Shown one piece after another: positions 7,717 to 15,339 of a stretch of 41,196 nt of DNA (positions within the stretch are counted from its first letter, which is position 1; each line of letters opens with the position of its first letter). The position numbers and the translations under genes are program-made. This stretch comes from Kamptonema sp. UHCC 0994. Its GTDB lineage: Bacteria; Cyanobacteriota; Cyanobacteriia; Cyanobacteriales; Microcoleaceae. The stretch covers positions 1 to 41,196 of the forward strand of contig NZ_JARFTR010000303.1 in NCBI RefSeq assembly GCF_029167235.1, in the 5' to 3' direction. The notes beneath the pieces are model-generated. The model was not told the origin of the DNA and made no database searches. It saw only the letters and a list, made by a program, of their open reading frames with translations.

Positions 7717-8418
7717 ATGAAAGTCACCTGGATGACTCGTTTAATGCGAATTTCTCTTGCAGCTCTACTATTCACTGCTGCATCCTTACCAGCTACACTC
7801 GCACCTGCCGCCAGCGAACCTGCACAGAGACAAGCTCAAGCAGGCCAGAAAAAGCGCCTCGTAGTTATGGACTTTGACTATGGTACCAGTAATAGTTACT
7901 ACAGCTCTTACAGAGGCGTAGGAGCAGCTAAAGGCATTAGCGAAATGCTGATTAATGAACTTGTGAATAATGGCACATACACCATAGTCGATCGCAGCAA
8001 ACTAGAGCAGGTTCTCAGACAGAAAAACCGCGTAGCATCAGTTGATGCTGCCACAGCAGCAGAAATCGGCAAGGAACTAGGTGTAGACGCGGTACTCATC
8101 GGTACTATTACCCGATTTAACGTCGATAAGCAGTCAGGTGGTGGCGGTGGTTTTATGGGAATAGGCGGCAGTTCTTCTAAAACTAAAGCCAATGTCCAGA
8201 TTGATGCGCGGCTCATTAGCACTACTACTGGTGATATCCTGGCTACTGCTAAAGGCATAGGAGAAGCAGATCAAAGCGAAAGCAGTGTTTCTGTAAGGGG
8301 TATTAGCGGTAGTTCTTCCAGTGGCAGTAATGAGGACGATCTTTTAAGTGTTGCCGTTCAAAAAGCAGTAGCACAAATGGTAACTAAATTGTCTGAAGTT
8401 TCTACCAAAATCCCTTAA
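7717..8418 (+). CDS. CsgG-like protein
   Basis: 233 residues with a cleavable signal peptide (RISLAALLFTAASLPATLA). The mature part follows the CsgG/curli-assembly fold: KRLVVMDFDYG, AKGISEMLINELVNNGTYTIVDRSKLEQVLRQ, EIGKELGVDAVLIGTITRF, VQIDARLISTTTGDILATAKG. Gly/Ser-rich loops occur near 145-160 and 195-205. CsgG proteins form outer-membrane pores for curli export and are normally lipoproteins, but no Cys is present near the signal cleavage site. No csgE, csgF or curlin gene is nearby, so curli export is not implied. A strong AGAGGAG ribosome-binding site precedes the ATG. Confidence 0.82.
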   Translation: MKVTWMTRLMRISLAALLFTAASLPATLAPAASEPAQRQAQAGQKKRLVVMDFDYGTSNSYYSSYRGVGAAKGISEMLINELVNNGTYTIVDRSKLEQVLRQKNRVASVDAATAAEIGKELGVDAVLIGTITRFNVDKQSGGGGGFMGIGGSSSKTKANVQIDARLISTTTGDILATAKGIGEADQSESSVSVRGISGSSSSGSNEDDLLSVAVQKAVAQMVTKLSEVSTKIP

Positions 8419-8457
8419 TAGTTAACAGTTAATAGTTAACTGTTAACTGTTAACTGG
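8416..8457 (+). repeat. STRR heptad repeats (GTTAACT/GTTAACA)
   Basis: Five to six 7-base gttaaca/gttaact units beginning at the stop codon of the CsgG-like gene, whose TAA is part of the repeat. Same unit as at 7442. Confidence 0.75.
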
Positions 8458-8531
8458 TAAGCTGTTGTGCATTTAAATTAGGTATAATAGAAACTTAATT
8501 TATTGAATCAGTTTAAATGCACAACAGCTTA
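8458..8531. mobile_element. Small inverted-repeat element, 20-bp perfect arms
   Basis: Arms 8458-8477 and 8512-8531 are perfect reverse complements (20 of 20) and begin taagctgttgtgc. The 34-base interior contains TATAAT (8483-8488). The size and structure fit a non-autonomous MITE-like element. It lies immediately before the start region of the following gene and may contribute a promoter. Confidence 0.75.
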
Positions 8532-8559
8532 AGTTGCAATTAGTAATTAGGAAAATACT

Positions 8560-9090
8560 ATGTTAAAATTCCTTTTTGCATTATATTTTTCAATTTACAT
8601 CTTGTTAGTAAATACCACAAATAACCAGAGCAAGTTTATTTATAATTTTTTAAAATTGGCAAAGTTGTCAACAATTATCAACCTAGAAAATCGGGGATTG
8701 AACGAAATAAAAGTCAGTAAAAATACTAACTATAACTTGTTGGAAACCTCGCTACAACAATCAATTCAAGATGAAGTACATCGCACTTTTAGAAGACTAA
8801 AACCGATTTTCAATACTTGGTTAATTATTCTGCTGATGTTGTCTACAGGCGGAGTTGCATGGATTTGGCTATTACTCGGAAAATTAGCTAAAGAAACAGA
8901 GGTTTGCAGTCAAGAAATTGACAGTATTAAATACGACACGCTTTCTCAAATTAATTATCTCAGCGCTGATGCAAAAAATGTATTAAGTGAAATTCAAGAA
9001 AACCTGATAATTGCTAAGCAGCAAAAGTTGGTGGTCGATCCTACTAACAAGATATCTTCACCAAAAGAAGAGAGCGTAGTTAATGATTAA
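8560..9090 (+). CDS. Hypothetical membrane protein
   Basis: 176 residues, not recognised. A short hydrophobic segment sits at the N-terminus (FLFALYFSIYILLV). A clear transmembrane helix lies at about 85-108 (TWLIILLMLSTGGVAWIWLLLG), followed by a polar region with coiled-coil character (IDSIKYDTLSQINYLSADAKNVLSEIQENLIIAKQQ). The DNA is more A/T-rich than its neighbours. It is preceded by an STRR and an inverted-repeat element. Confidence 0.65.
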   Translation: MLKFLFALYFSIYILLVNTTNNQSKFIYNFLKLAKLSTIINLENRGLNEIKVSKNTNYNLLETSLQQSIQDEVHRTFRRLKPIFNTWLIILLMLSTGGVAWIWLLLGKLAKETEVCSQEIDSIKYDTLSQINYLSADAKNVLSEIQENLIIAKQQKLVVDPTNKISSPKEESVVND

Positions 9091-9125
9091 CAGCTTAGAT
9101 GCGTAGCTGCTTAGTTGAAAATGTC

Positions 9126-9149
9126 TTAACCGTCGTGGCGGTTGCTATA
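9126..9149. repeat. Remnant end of a family B element
   Basis: ttaaccgtcgtggcggttgctata resembles the right end of the elements at 21061 and 29359 (…aaccgccttggcggttgctata). No left end is seen. Confidence 0.55.
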
Positions 9150-9178
9150 TATGCTAAAAATATCTAATGACCTGAGTG

Positions 9179-9326
9179 TAAGTAGCTGGACAAAAATAAA
9201 GAATGTCATTGCGAGCCCAGCGTTGGCGAAGCCTGCCCGTTAGGGCTTAGCAATCTCAAAGCGCAAGCGAATTGCTTCGCTTGGCTCGCAATGACATGAT
9301 TACGTTTATTTATGTCCGACTACTTA
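9179..9326. mobile_element. MITE-like element with nested inverted repeats
   Basis: Outer arms 9179-9200 and 9305-9326 match at 19 of 22 positions as inverted repeats (taagtag..ggac..aaataaa). Inner arms 9203-9217 and 9283-9297 are a perfect 15-bp inverted repeat (atgtcattgcgagcc). The 148-bp unit has no coding capacity. Confidence 0.75.
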
Positions 9327-9360
9327 GCACAAACAATCCAAATTCAGAGGTTCTAAAAAT

Positions 9361-9927
9361 ATGCTTAAGAAATTAACAATTGCCCTCGGTATCTCCGGGT
9401 TAATCCTCTTATTACCAGTGGGAAGTGCGTTCGCAAATGAAGCGATATCGCCAGAGAAGCGGGTTTTAATTGAAGAGCTTTTAGCTATTACTGAAGCTGA
9501 CAAAAATATCAACCAACTCATGGATTCAATGTTAGCTCAGTTAGAGCAACAGTTACCAACTATTATCTCTAACGCATTGAAAACTACATCTAACCAAAGC
9601 AATGATGATTTGCAGCAGCAAAGCATTGAAATGGCGAGGCGCGTCATCCGTCGATACCGAGAAGTATTGCCTCAGAAAATTAATTTGGCTCAATATGTAC
9701 AGGAAGTTAGTTACTCACTGTATGCTAAATATTTTAGCGAAAGCGAACTCAAAGACTTGATAGCTTTCTACCGTACTTCAACGGGAAGAAAAACAATTGA
9801 CGTTATGCCTCGACTGTTTGCGGAGTCTATGCAGCAATTCAATGAAAAGTTACTCCCGGAAATGATGAATATTATGAAAGAAATTGTTGAAGATGAAATC
9901 GGAAAAACTCCCACAATTAACAAGTGA
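9361..9927 (+). CDS. DUF2059 domain-containing secreted protein
   Basis: 188 residues with a signal peptide ending near GSAFA. The helical mature part contains LLAITEADKNINQLMDSMLAQL and the DUF2059 hallmark YSLYAKYFSESELKDLIAFYRTSTGRKTIDVMPRLF. Proteins with this domain are exported and of unknown function. The last codons and stop overlap a rho-independent terminator. Confidence 0.85.
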   Translation: MLKKLTIALGISGLILLLPVGSAFANEAISPEKRVLIEELLAITEADKNINQLMDSMLAQLEQQLPTIISNALKTTSNQSNDDLQQQSIEMARRVIRRYREVLPQKINLAQYVQEVSYSLYAKYFSESELKDLIAFYRTSTGRKTIDVMPRLFAESMQQFNEKLLPEMMNIMKEIVEDEIGKTPTINK

Positions 9928-9941
9928 TTGTGGGAGTTTTT
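9903..9941 (+). terminator. Rho-independent terminator overlapping the DUF2059 stop
   Basis: aaaaactcccacaat (9903-9917) and attgtgggagttttt (9927-9941) form a perfect 15-bp stem ending in a T run. The TGA stop codon (9925-9927) lies at the loop edge. Confidence 0.85.
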
Positions 9942-9957
9942 AGTTGTAGGATAGGAG

Positions 9958-10146
9958 GCTAATGGCTAATGGCTAATGGCTAATTGTTAATGGCTAATTG
10001 CTAATGGCTAATTGTTAATGGCTAATTGCTAATGGCTAATTGCTAATTGTTAATGGCTAATGGTTAATGGCTAATTGCTAATTGTTAATGGCTAATGGTT
10101 AATGGCTAATTGCTAATTGCTAATGGCTAATGGCTAATTGTTAATG
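9958..10146 (+). repeat. Long STRR array (TAATGGC / TAATTGC / TAATTGT)
   Basis: About 27 contiguous 7-base units of the forms taatggc, taattgc, taattgt and taatggt. The array runs into the 3' end of nnr, where the repeat supplies the stop codon and part of the last sense codons. The two genes are convergent. Confidence 0.9.
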
Positions 10147-11736
10147 GCTGAAATCGTTATGGAGGGCCGAAATTAAATATTGTGTCAAGGTAAAAGCGTC
10201 TACTCCTAACTCTGTGCGCTCATTTGCTGCAACTATTCCGGCTTGTGCGTGCCACCAAACTGCTGTTTCTACTACTGATTCTACAGGCTCATTCTTAGCG
10301 GCTGCTTGAGCCCAAAGCCCTGCTAGCAAACCTGTGAGTACGTCGCCGCTACCTCCTCTGGCTAGGGCGGGAGTGCTTTGGGGATTAATTACGGTTGAGA
10401 CTTTGCCGATCGCATCTTTCCAAGAGATGCAAACTCTAGCTCCTTTCAATAATACTACAGCACCGCTGAGTTCAGCCGCTTGTTGAGTTACTACTATGCG
10501 ATCGCCCATTTTATGGGCTAAATCTGGAAATAAACGCTTAAATTCCCCTGGGTGCGGCGTGATAACTGTTGGGGCTTTCCGTGTCGATAAGGTGGGAATT
10601 GTGCCGAATTGGGCGAGGATATTTAAACCGTCAGCGTCTAGAATCAGGGGGCGATCGCTTTCTAATATACTTTTTACTATAAGTGCGGGTTCGGATGTGA
10701 GGCCAGGGCCGCAGGCGATCGCATCGTAAGCACCGAAATCTAAACCTAGTGGCAATTGGCTAATTGCGCCTTCTGTCGTCTCTGAACAGCCTATAACCAG
10801 TGCTTCCGGCAATTGAGCGGCTACCAGCAGTTTAAGGCTTTCTGGGGCGGCAATGGAGAGCATTCCCACACCACTAGCACGAGCTCCCAGGGCCGCCAAA
10901 ATCGCTGCACCAGTGTAGCGGCGGGAACCTGCAACGATGAGCAAATGGCCGTTAGTATACTTGTGAGAGTCGGGGCGGCGAGGGAGGGGAAGGTGTGCGA
11001 TCGCAGATGCTTTCACAATGCGCTTTACCGCCGGAGATTCGCCGAGTACAGCAGTTATATCTGCGATCTGGATATCAAAATCAATTAATTCTGCTGTACC
11101 AATATATTCTAAAGCCTGGTCTTGCAAAAATGCCAACTTCCACAAACCCAAACAAAAGGTATTAGTAGCACGAATAGCTGTCCCTAAAATTGCTCCGGTA
11201 TCTGTGTGCAATCCCGATGGAATATCAATACTAAAAATTGGTTTTTTCCAGCTATTAATTTCATCAATAGCAGCCGCAACTGGGTTAACTATTTCTCGTT
11301 CTAAACCAAACCCAAACAAGCCATCGATCAGCACATCGCATTTTTTTAAATTTTCAATATCCTCAAAATAGGGAATATTTAAAGAGCGCACATACTGAGA
11401 ATGACAAGCTGTTAAATCTTTAAGTTTAGAAAAAGGGCAATAGATAATTACCTGATACCCTTGGAAGTGTAACTCGCGGGCTACAACTAAAGCATCGCCG
11501 CCATTATGTCCAGGGCCAACTAATACGCCAATCATCGGTGAAGAAGAATGGGTAATATTTTTTTCTCTTGACGTTAAAATTTCTTGAATCCGTTTTGCAA
11601 TCAGTCCAGCCACTTTTTCCATTAAAGCTGGCACTGGCATTCCAGCAACAAAGATGCGTTTTTCAATCTCCCGCATTTCGTTAGCAGTGACAAGAAATTG
11701 CTCAATATGATTTGTCATTTGTTCAATTGACTGCAT
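10141..11736 (-). CDS. nnr: Bifunctional NAD(P)H-hydrate epimerase / ADP-dependent dehydratase
   Basis: 531 residues. Repairs hydrated NADH/NADPH: the N-terminal domain interconverts R- and S-NAD(P)HX, and the C-terminal domain dehydrates S-NAD(P)HX using ADP. The YjeF_N domain is shown by VLVGPGHNGGDALVVARELH, DGLFGFGL and SIDIPSGLHTDTG. The carbohydrate-kinase-like domain (from about 250) shows GSRRYTGAAILAALGA, DADGLNILA, VITPHPGEFKRLF and ARGGSGDVLTGLLAGLW. The last residues and stop come from the STRR array. The promoter and first six codons are part of a direct repeat of about 91 bp also found upstream of the antitoxin gene at 15339. Confidence 0.96.
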   Translation of the reverse strand: MQSIEQMTNHIEQFLVTANEMREIEKRIFVAGMPVPALMEKVAGLIAKRIQEILTSREKNITHSSSPMIGVLVGPGHNGGDALVVARELHFQGYQVIIYCPFSKLKDLTACHSQYVRSLNIPYFEDIENLKKCDVLIDGLFGFGLEREIVNPVAAAIDEINSWKKPIFSIDIPSGLHTDTGAILGTAIRATNTFCLGLWKLAFLQDQALEYIGTAELIDFDIQIADITAVLGESPAVKRIVKASAIAHLPLPRRPDSHKYTNGHLLIVAGSRRYTGAAILAALGARASGVGMLSIAAPESLKLLVAAQLPEALVIGCSETTEGAISQLPLGLDFGAYDAIACGPGLTSEPALIVKSILESDRPLILDADGLNILAQFGTIPTLSTRKAPTVITPHPGEFKRLFPDLAHKMGDRIVVTQQAAELSGAVVLLKGARVCISWKDAIGKVSTVINPQSTPALARGGSGDVLTGLLAGLWAQAAAKNEPVESVVETAVWWHAQAGIVAANERTELGVDAFTLTQYLISALHNDFSH

Positions 11737-11801
11737 AGCTCGTTGCCAAATGCTTAATTACGATCGTAATGTAACAGATTTTAGACCAATAGAAGGTCAT
11801 C
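11711..11801. repeat. Direct repeat copy 1 (nnr promoter and start)
   Basis: Matches 15314-15404 with seven mismatches in 91 bases; 52 consecutive bases (11745-11796) are identical. It contains the nnr start codon and a 14-bp perfect palindrome attacgatcgtaat (11757-11770). The second copy lies in the same orientation on the far side of a four-gene cassette. Confidence 0.9.
11757..11770. promoter_or_regulatory. 14-bp palindrome upstream of nnr (possible operator)
   Basis: attacgatcgtaat is its own reverse complement. It lies 21-34 bases before the nnr ATG and is repeated identically at 15360-15373 before the antitoxin gene. Confidence 0.4.
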
Positions 11802-11889
11802 GAGCCGGGGTTGATGTGCTTGGCGATCGCGTTTCACCTGTCGGGAAAAAATGTAACGTCCAAACACGCTTTTGGGACTGCTAAACTAC

Positions 11890-12546
11890 TCACTGGTTCC
11901 ATTCTACTTGAACAGACTTGATTTCCTGTTCGTTGTAAGCGGCGACGTTGGCCTTTACATTCCCATTTGACCAACTCATGCCTTGGACATGATACTTATA
12001 GTTATCTCCGTATTTTGAGCGGGCTAATTCAACTGCTTTAGCGCCCGCTGGGCCATCTACTGTGAAGCGCATGATGCCAGTAAGTAATACAACGAGGGCT
12101 ATTCCAAGAATGAATGCAAGCTTGGGAGTTGAGGCAGAATGACCAGATTTAAGGCTGGCGGATACTACAGAGGGATCGCGCAGTTGTGTGTAAATCCACC
12201 AGAGAAGTGCGATCGATATAATTTTAACTAAAAATGACATAGAAAGACCGACCGGATCGAGGCGAAATTCAATTTCCCAAAGTTCTGCTGGCTTCAAAAA
12301 GGGAATTAGTATGAATAGGTTGCTGATGAAGTTAGAAATCCCGAAGGCGGCAACCCAAGTGACTATAGAAACGGCACGCAGGCTACCTCTGATGAGAGAT
12401 ACACCAGCTACAACAGCTAAGATACTAAAGCTGGATGAATGGTTCTGATGTTGTGATATTGAATAGATCGTATACGCGATATCGACTATGCCAATCGCGA
12501 TCAGTGCAATTCCTACTCGTTTTAAAATGGTGCGATAATTATACAT
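11890..12546 (-). CDS. Hypothetical multi-pass membrane protein
   Basis: 218 residues, family not recognised. About five hydrophobic segments are visible (IALIAIGIVDIAYTIYSI, FSILAVVAGVSLI, IVTWVAAFGISNFISNLFILI, SMSFLVKIISIALLWWIYT, LAFILGIALVVLLTGIM). A soluble C-terminal tail of about 50 residues ends KANVAAYNEQEIKSVQVEWNQ. The tail looks like a small beta-rich extracytoplasmic domain. The start codon is only 5 bases after the stop of the antitoxin-like gene, the position normally held by a toxin. It is the last gene of the cassette before the nnr repeat. Confidence 0.7.
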   Translation of the reverse strand: MYNYRTILKRVGIALIAIGIVDIAYTIYSISQHQNHSSSFSILAVVAGVSLIRGSLRAVSIVTWVAAFGISNFISNLFILIPFLKPAELWEIEFRLDPVGLSMSFLVKIISIALLWWIYTQLRDPSVVSASLKSGHSASTPKLAFILGIALVVLLTGIMRFTVDGPAGAKAVELARSKYGDNYKYHVQGMSWSNGNVKANVAAYNEQEIKSVQVEWNQ

Positions 12547-12551
12547 TTGTT

Positions 12552-12773
12552 TTAAAAAGATCGCTCTGGCTCTAACTCTTGTGTTTTGCCTGCAATGTGT
12601 TCAGTCATTGCCTCGGCTGCAAGTTTAGCCAACAAATTTGGGGAACGTGCAAACGACTCATCCCAACGACGCTCATCTTCAAGTTCTTCTAATATCATCG
12701 TTGCGATCGCATCTTGCTCATTAGAAGGTAAAGTTTTCAATCGCGCGATCGCTCGTTCAAGTAACTCAGTCAT
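12552..12773 (-). CDS. Antitoxin-like small protein
   Basis: 73 residues: MTELLERAIARLKTLP, then NEQDAIATMILEELEDERRWDESFA and LAAEAMTEHIAGKTQELEP. This is the layout of small helical antitoxin-like proteins widespread in cyanobacteria that usually precede a RelE/ParE-type toxin. No such toxin follows; the next gene is a membrane protein 5 bases away. The ATG at 12773 is preferred over a GTG three codons upstream. It lies 68 bases downstream of the KAP NTPase gene on the same strand. Confidence 0.7.
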   Translation of the reverse strand: MTELLERAIARLKTLPSNEQDAIATMILEELEDERRWDESFARSPNLLAKLAAEAMTEHIAGKTQELEPERSF

Positions 12774-12841
12774 AGCTAACACACTTTGACAATGAAAAAG
12801 ACATTATAACTAATTATAACATATTCTCTTCACGAATTGGA

Positions 12842-15100
12842 TTAGTTGTTACTGCTGCCAACCTCTTCGATTACAAATTGGTGAATAAAAGCAAACTGAC
12901 TTACAACTTTTTCGTCTAACGATCGCTGCTGATTATCTGACTCGTAGTATTCTGGATTATCTAGTTTTGAACCATAGATATTCTGAAGTAACTGATATAT
13001 GAGACTAGGCTCTATATATTCAGCTAAGCTATTATATTGATTTCGTTCAAAATCCCATTTACGCGCTCTATAATCTGGTAAACTATACAGTGTCGGCAGA
13101 TAACATTTCAGAAATTCAACGACACTTTTCGGATTCTGATTTAAGGCTTCTAAAAGATACTTTTTTACTTCCTCTTTATCTCCCCAATGAGACCATACAT
13201 ATAATAAGCTGCTAAAATCTTCAGGGAATTGAATATAGAGGGGAGATATTTGAGATATTTCTTTAATTCTTTGACTGAAAGCTTCACCGATAATACGCTC
13301 TTGATCGACAGAAAAATGCCGTTCTATTTCCTCTCTTTCTTTAAGTGGAACCAGACATCTAAAGCACTTAATTGCAAATGAAATAGGCTTTGCATCTAAA
13401 ACTATTTGCTTGGCAACGTTGACTTTTATTTGATCGTCCGAAATATTTTCAACAAGTTTGCCGATAAGTATCTCAGCACTAGACAAATATCTACTCAAAA
13501 AAGTCTTCTCCTTTGAGAAAATATCTCCACTCAGAGAAATTGCAAGAGCAAGATTTTGGGAACTTGACGAAGAAAGCTTTTCTATTCTACTATTTAGCTT
13601 CAGGATAAATAGGTCGGCTCGTTGATCTCCAACAATTTGATGGATGTTCGATATAGTCGTTTCAACAGAGTTATCCTGTATCTGAGATAGAAAGGACGTA
13701 AGTTCTTGATCGGAAATATCATGATCTGAGATTGAGTAGGAGAAAAATCGAGAAAAATAGTGAGAAGAAGAGGCTCTTTGATCTATATCCCATTCTCCTC
13801 TCCAACCATTAGAAACATAATCACTATTGCCAAGAGTCTGGTTTACGCAGGGAAACAAAGCTTTCAAGAGATTTTTTGCAGATTTTTCTTCATCAGTAGT
13901 TAAACCCTGAATCCCCTTGTTGATAATTTCAAGACTGCGCTTTTTGTAATCTTCACCATTGTAAGTAAACGGTGAAACTGAGAAAATATCAGGATTATTT
14001 TTCACGACCTCGTATAATGCTGGATAGAATAGTCTCATTCCCTCAATCAGCATTAAATCGGGATAATTAACTTCTCCTTTCAATATAGGTAAAGAAAACG
14101 CAAGGGCATTTATATAGCGTTTTACCATTCTCGGTGTTTTAACCCGTATCTCTAAACCGTCAATGAAATGATTAAGGAAGTGATATCGAAATTGCTCCTC
14201 AGAAATTTGAATATTTGCATCTTTTAGAACCTCTTCTATTCCTACCATACAATATTCAAGCAAAGCTACTCGATCGGCCTTGGGTAAGTTTAACGGAACC
14301 TGAATTATCTTTTCTAAAAAATTTCTTCCCGCCTTAATATCTCCAGAGCCATACCTTTCACTGAGAGCAGAAGCTACCATCTCCTCATCAAAGGCTAAAA
14401 CATAGGCTGTATAGTCAAAATCCGCAGATAATTTCACAAGTTTAAATACAGCTTGAATCTCGTTCTTATCAAGCCTGTCTATATCATCCATTAGGACAAC
14501 TACACGCTTCCCCTCATTTTTAAGAAGGGACTCGATTCTCTTTTTCAATTCCTCTAGTTCAACAGATGAAAGTCCTTTACCTACTGCTTGAATCCCTTGA
14601 CCGAGATTAACTCGAACAACACCAAAATTGAAAGTTAACGCATTAAGTCCAAGTCCACTTGAATACTTGTCAAGCCATTTGCCTACCTCTTCTGAGTGAG
14701 AAGCTATAGATTTTCCAATTGCTTCTGCCAAGGCTTGAAAAAATCCTTTGATCAAACTGGCTTCATCAGTAAATCGCCAAGGATTAAATTTGACACAAAT
14801 GATTTCATCCGATTCTTTAAGGTTCCTTTCAATAAAATTAAGGACTGTTGTTTTACCGTCACCCCAAGGACCATAAATTCCTATAACAAGGCTGCTTGGA
14901 TCGTTTCGAGAAGCAATCGTTTGTGCAACTCTTTGGGAAAAAGACCAGCGCTTAAACTTGTCTTGTTCCGGGTTATTAACAGGAGCGTCAATGGTATAGA
15001 TATCATTTGGCTCCAGAACATTTGAATCGGGTGCAAGCGCATTTACTTTATCTTGATGCTGTTGATTATTCACAAACAATCTCTTGAAAAACTTTTTCAT
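12842..15100 (-). CDS. KAP-family P-loop NTPase
   Basis: 752 residues. The KAP signature is clear: Walker A GPWGDGKTT (77-85), the FNPWRF motif (105-110), Walker B VVLMDDIDRL (201-210) and ALAFSLPI-type helices near 330-345. Many KAP NTPases carry transmembrane helices inserted between Walker A and B; here that region (about 145-180) is not strongly hydrophobic, so the protein looks soluble. The C-terminal 350 residues have no domain that I recognise. KAP NTPases occur in membrane-associated complexes and in several anti-phage systems. The ATG overlaps the TGA of the upstream antitoxin gene (ATGA), so translation is probably coupled. Confidence 0.88.
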   Translation of the reverse strand: MKKFFKRLFVNNQQHQDKVNALAPDSNVLEPNDIYTIDAPVNNPEQDKFKRWSFSQRVAQTIASRNDPSSLVIGIYGPWGDGKTTVLNFIERNLKESDEIICVKFNPWRFTDEASLIKGFFQALAEAIGKSIASHSEEVGKWLDKYSSGLGLNALTFNFGVVRVNLGQGIQAVGKGLSSVELEELKKRIESLLKNEGKRVVVLMDDIDRLDKNEIQAVFKLVKLSADFDYTAYVLAFDEEMVASALSERYGSGDIKAGRNFLEKIIQVPLNLPKADRVALLEYCMVGIEEVLKDANIQISEEQFRYHFLNHFIDGLEIRVKTPRMVKRYINALAFSLPILKGEVNYPDLMLIEGMRLFYPALYEVVKNNPDIFSVSPFTYNGEDYKKRSLEIINKGIQGLTTDEEKSAKNLLKALFPCVNQTLGNSDYVSNGWRGEWDIDQRASSSHYFSRFFSYSISDHDISDQELTSFLSQIQDNSVETTISNIHQIVGDQRADLFILKLNSRIEKLSSSSSQNLALAISLSGDIFSKEKTFLSRYLSSAEILIGKLVENISDDQIKVNVAKQIVLDAKPISFAIKCFRCLVPLKEREEIERHFSVDQERIIGEAFSQRIKEISQISPLYIQFPEDFSSLLYVWSHWGDKEEVKKYLLEALNQNPKSVVEFLKCYLPTLYSLPDYRARKWDFERNQYNSLAEYIEPSLIYQLLQNIYGSKLDNPEYYESDNQQRSLDEKVVSQFAFIHQFVIEEVGSSNN

Positions 15101-15339
15101 ACTACTTCAAAGTCTAACACTAATGGCCTTACTTGAGCTAAGGCTTCATCCCCCGGAATTGCTTGCACAGCATCGCTTTGGATCTCGTTACGCCGTTTAT
15201 GAGCCTCAGTTGTCCAAGCTGCCTGAATTATTGGGTCGATATCGAATTCTAAACTTTCTGCGAGTTTTTCTGCCAAAAGTGCTCTTGATGCAATAGGCAG
15301 AGATAAAAGCTCTTCTGTCAGTTGTTCAATTGACCGCAT
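15097..15339 (-). CDS. Addiction-module antitoxin (PF09720-like)
   Basis: 80 residues: MRSIEQLTEELLSLPIASRALLAEKLAESLEF, followed by PIIQAAWTTEAHKRRNEIQSD. This is the pattern of the putative addiction-module component family, usually paired with a ParE/RelE toxin encoded just downstream. Here the downstream, translationally coupled gene (4-base ATGA overlap) is the KAP NTPase. The first six codons and promoter are nearly identical to those of nnr (MRSIEQ versus MQSIEQ), because they belong to the direct repeat. Confidence 0.82.
   Translation of the reverse strand: MRSIEQLTEELLSLPIASRALLAEKLAESLEFDIDPIIQAAWTTEAHKRRNEIQSDAVQAIPGDEALAQVRPLVLDFEVV

Noticed and set aside
9958-10146. Heptad array as a possible CRISPR or replication iteron set
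   Set aside because: The units are 7 bases and contiguous without spacers; they match the STRR type of filamentous cyanobacteria, and no replication gene is near.
10496-11371. Three overlapping plus-strand frames opposite nnr
   Set aside because: Shadows of the two well-conserved nnr domains, without ribosome-binding sites or known motifs.
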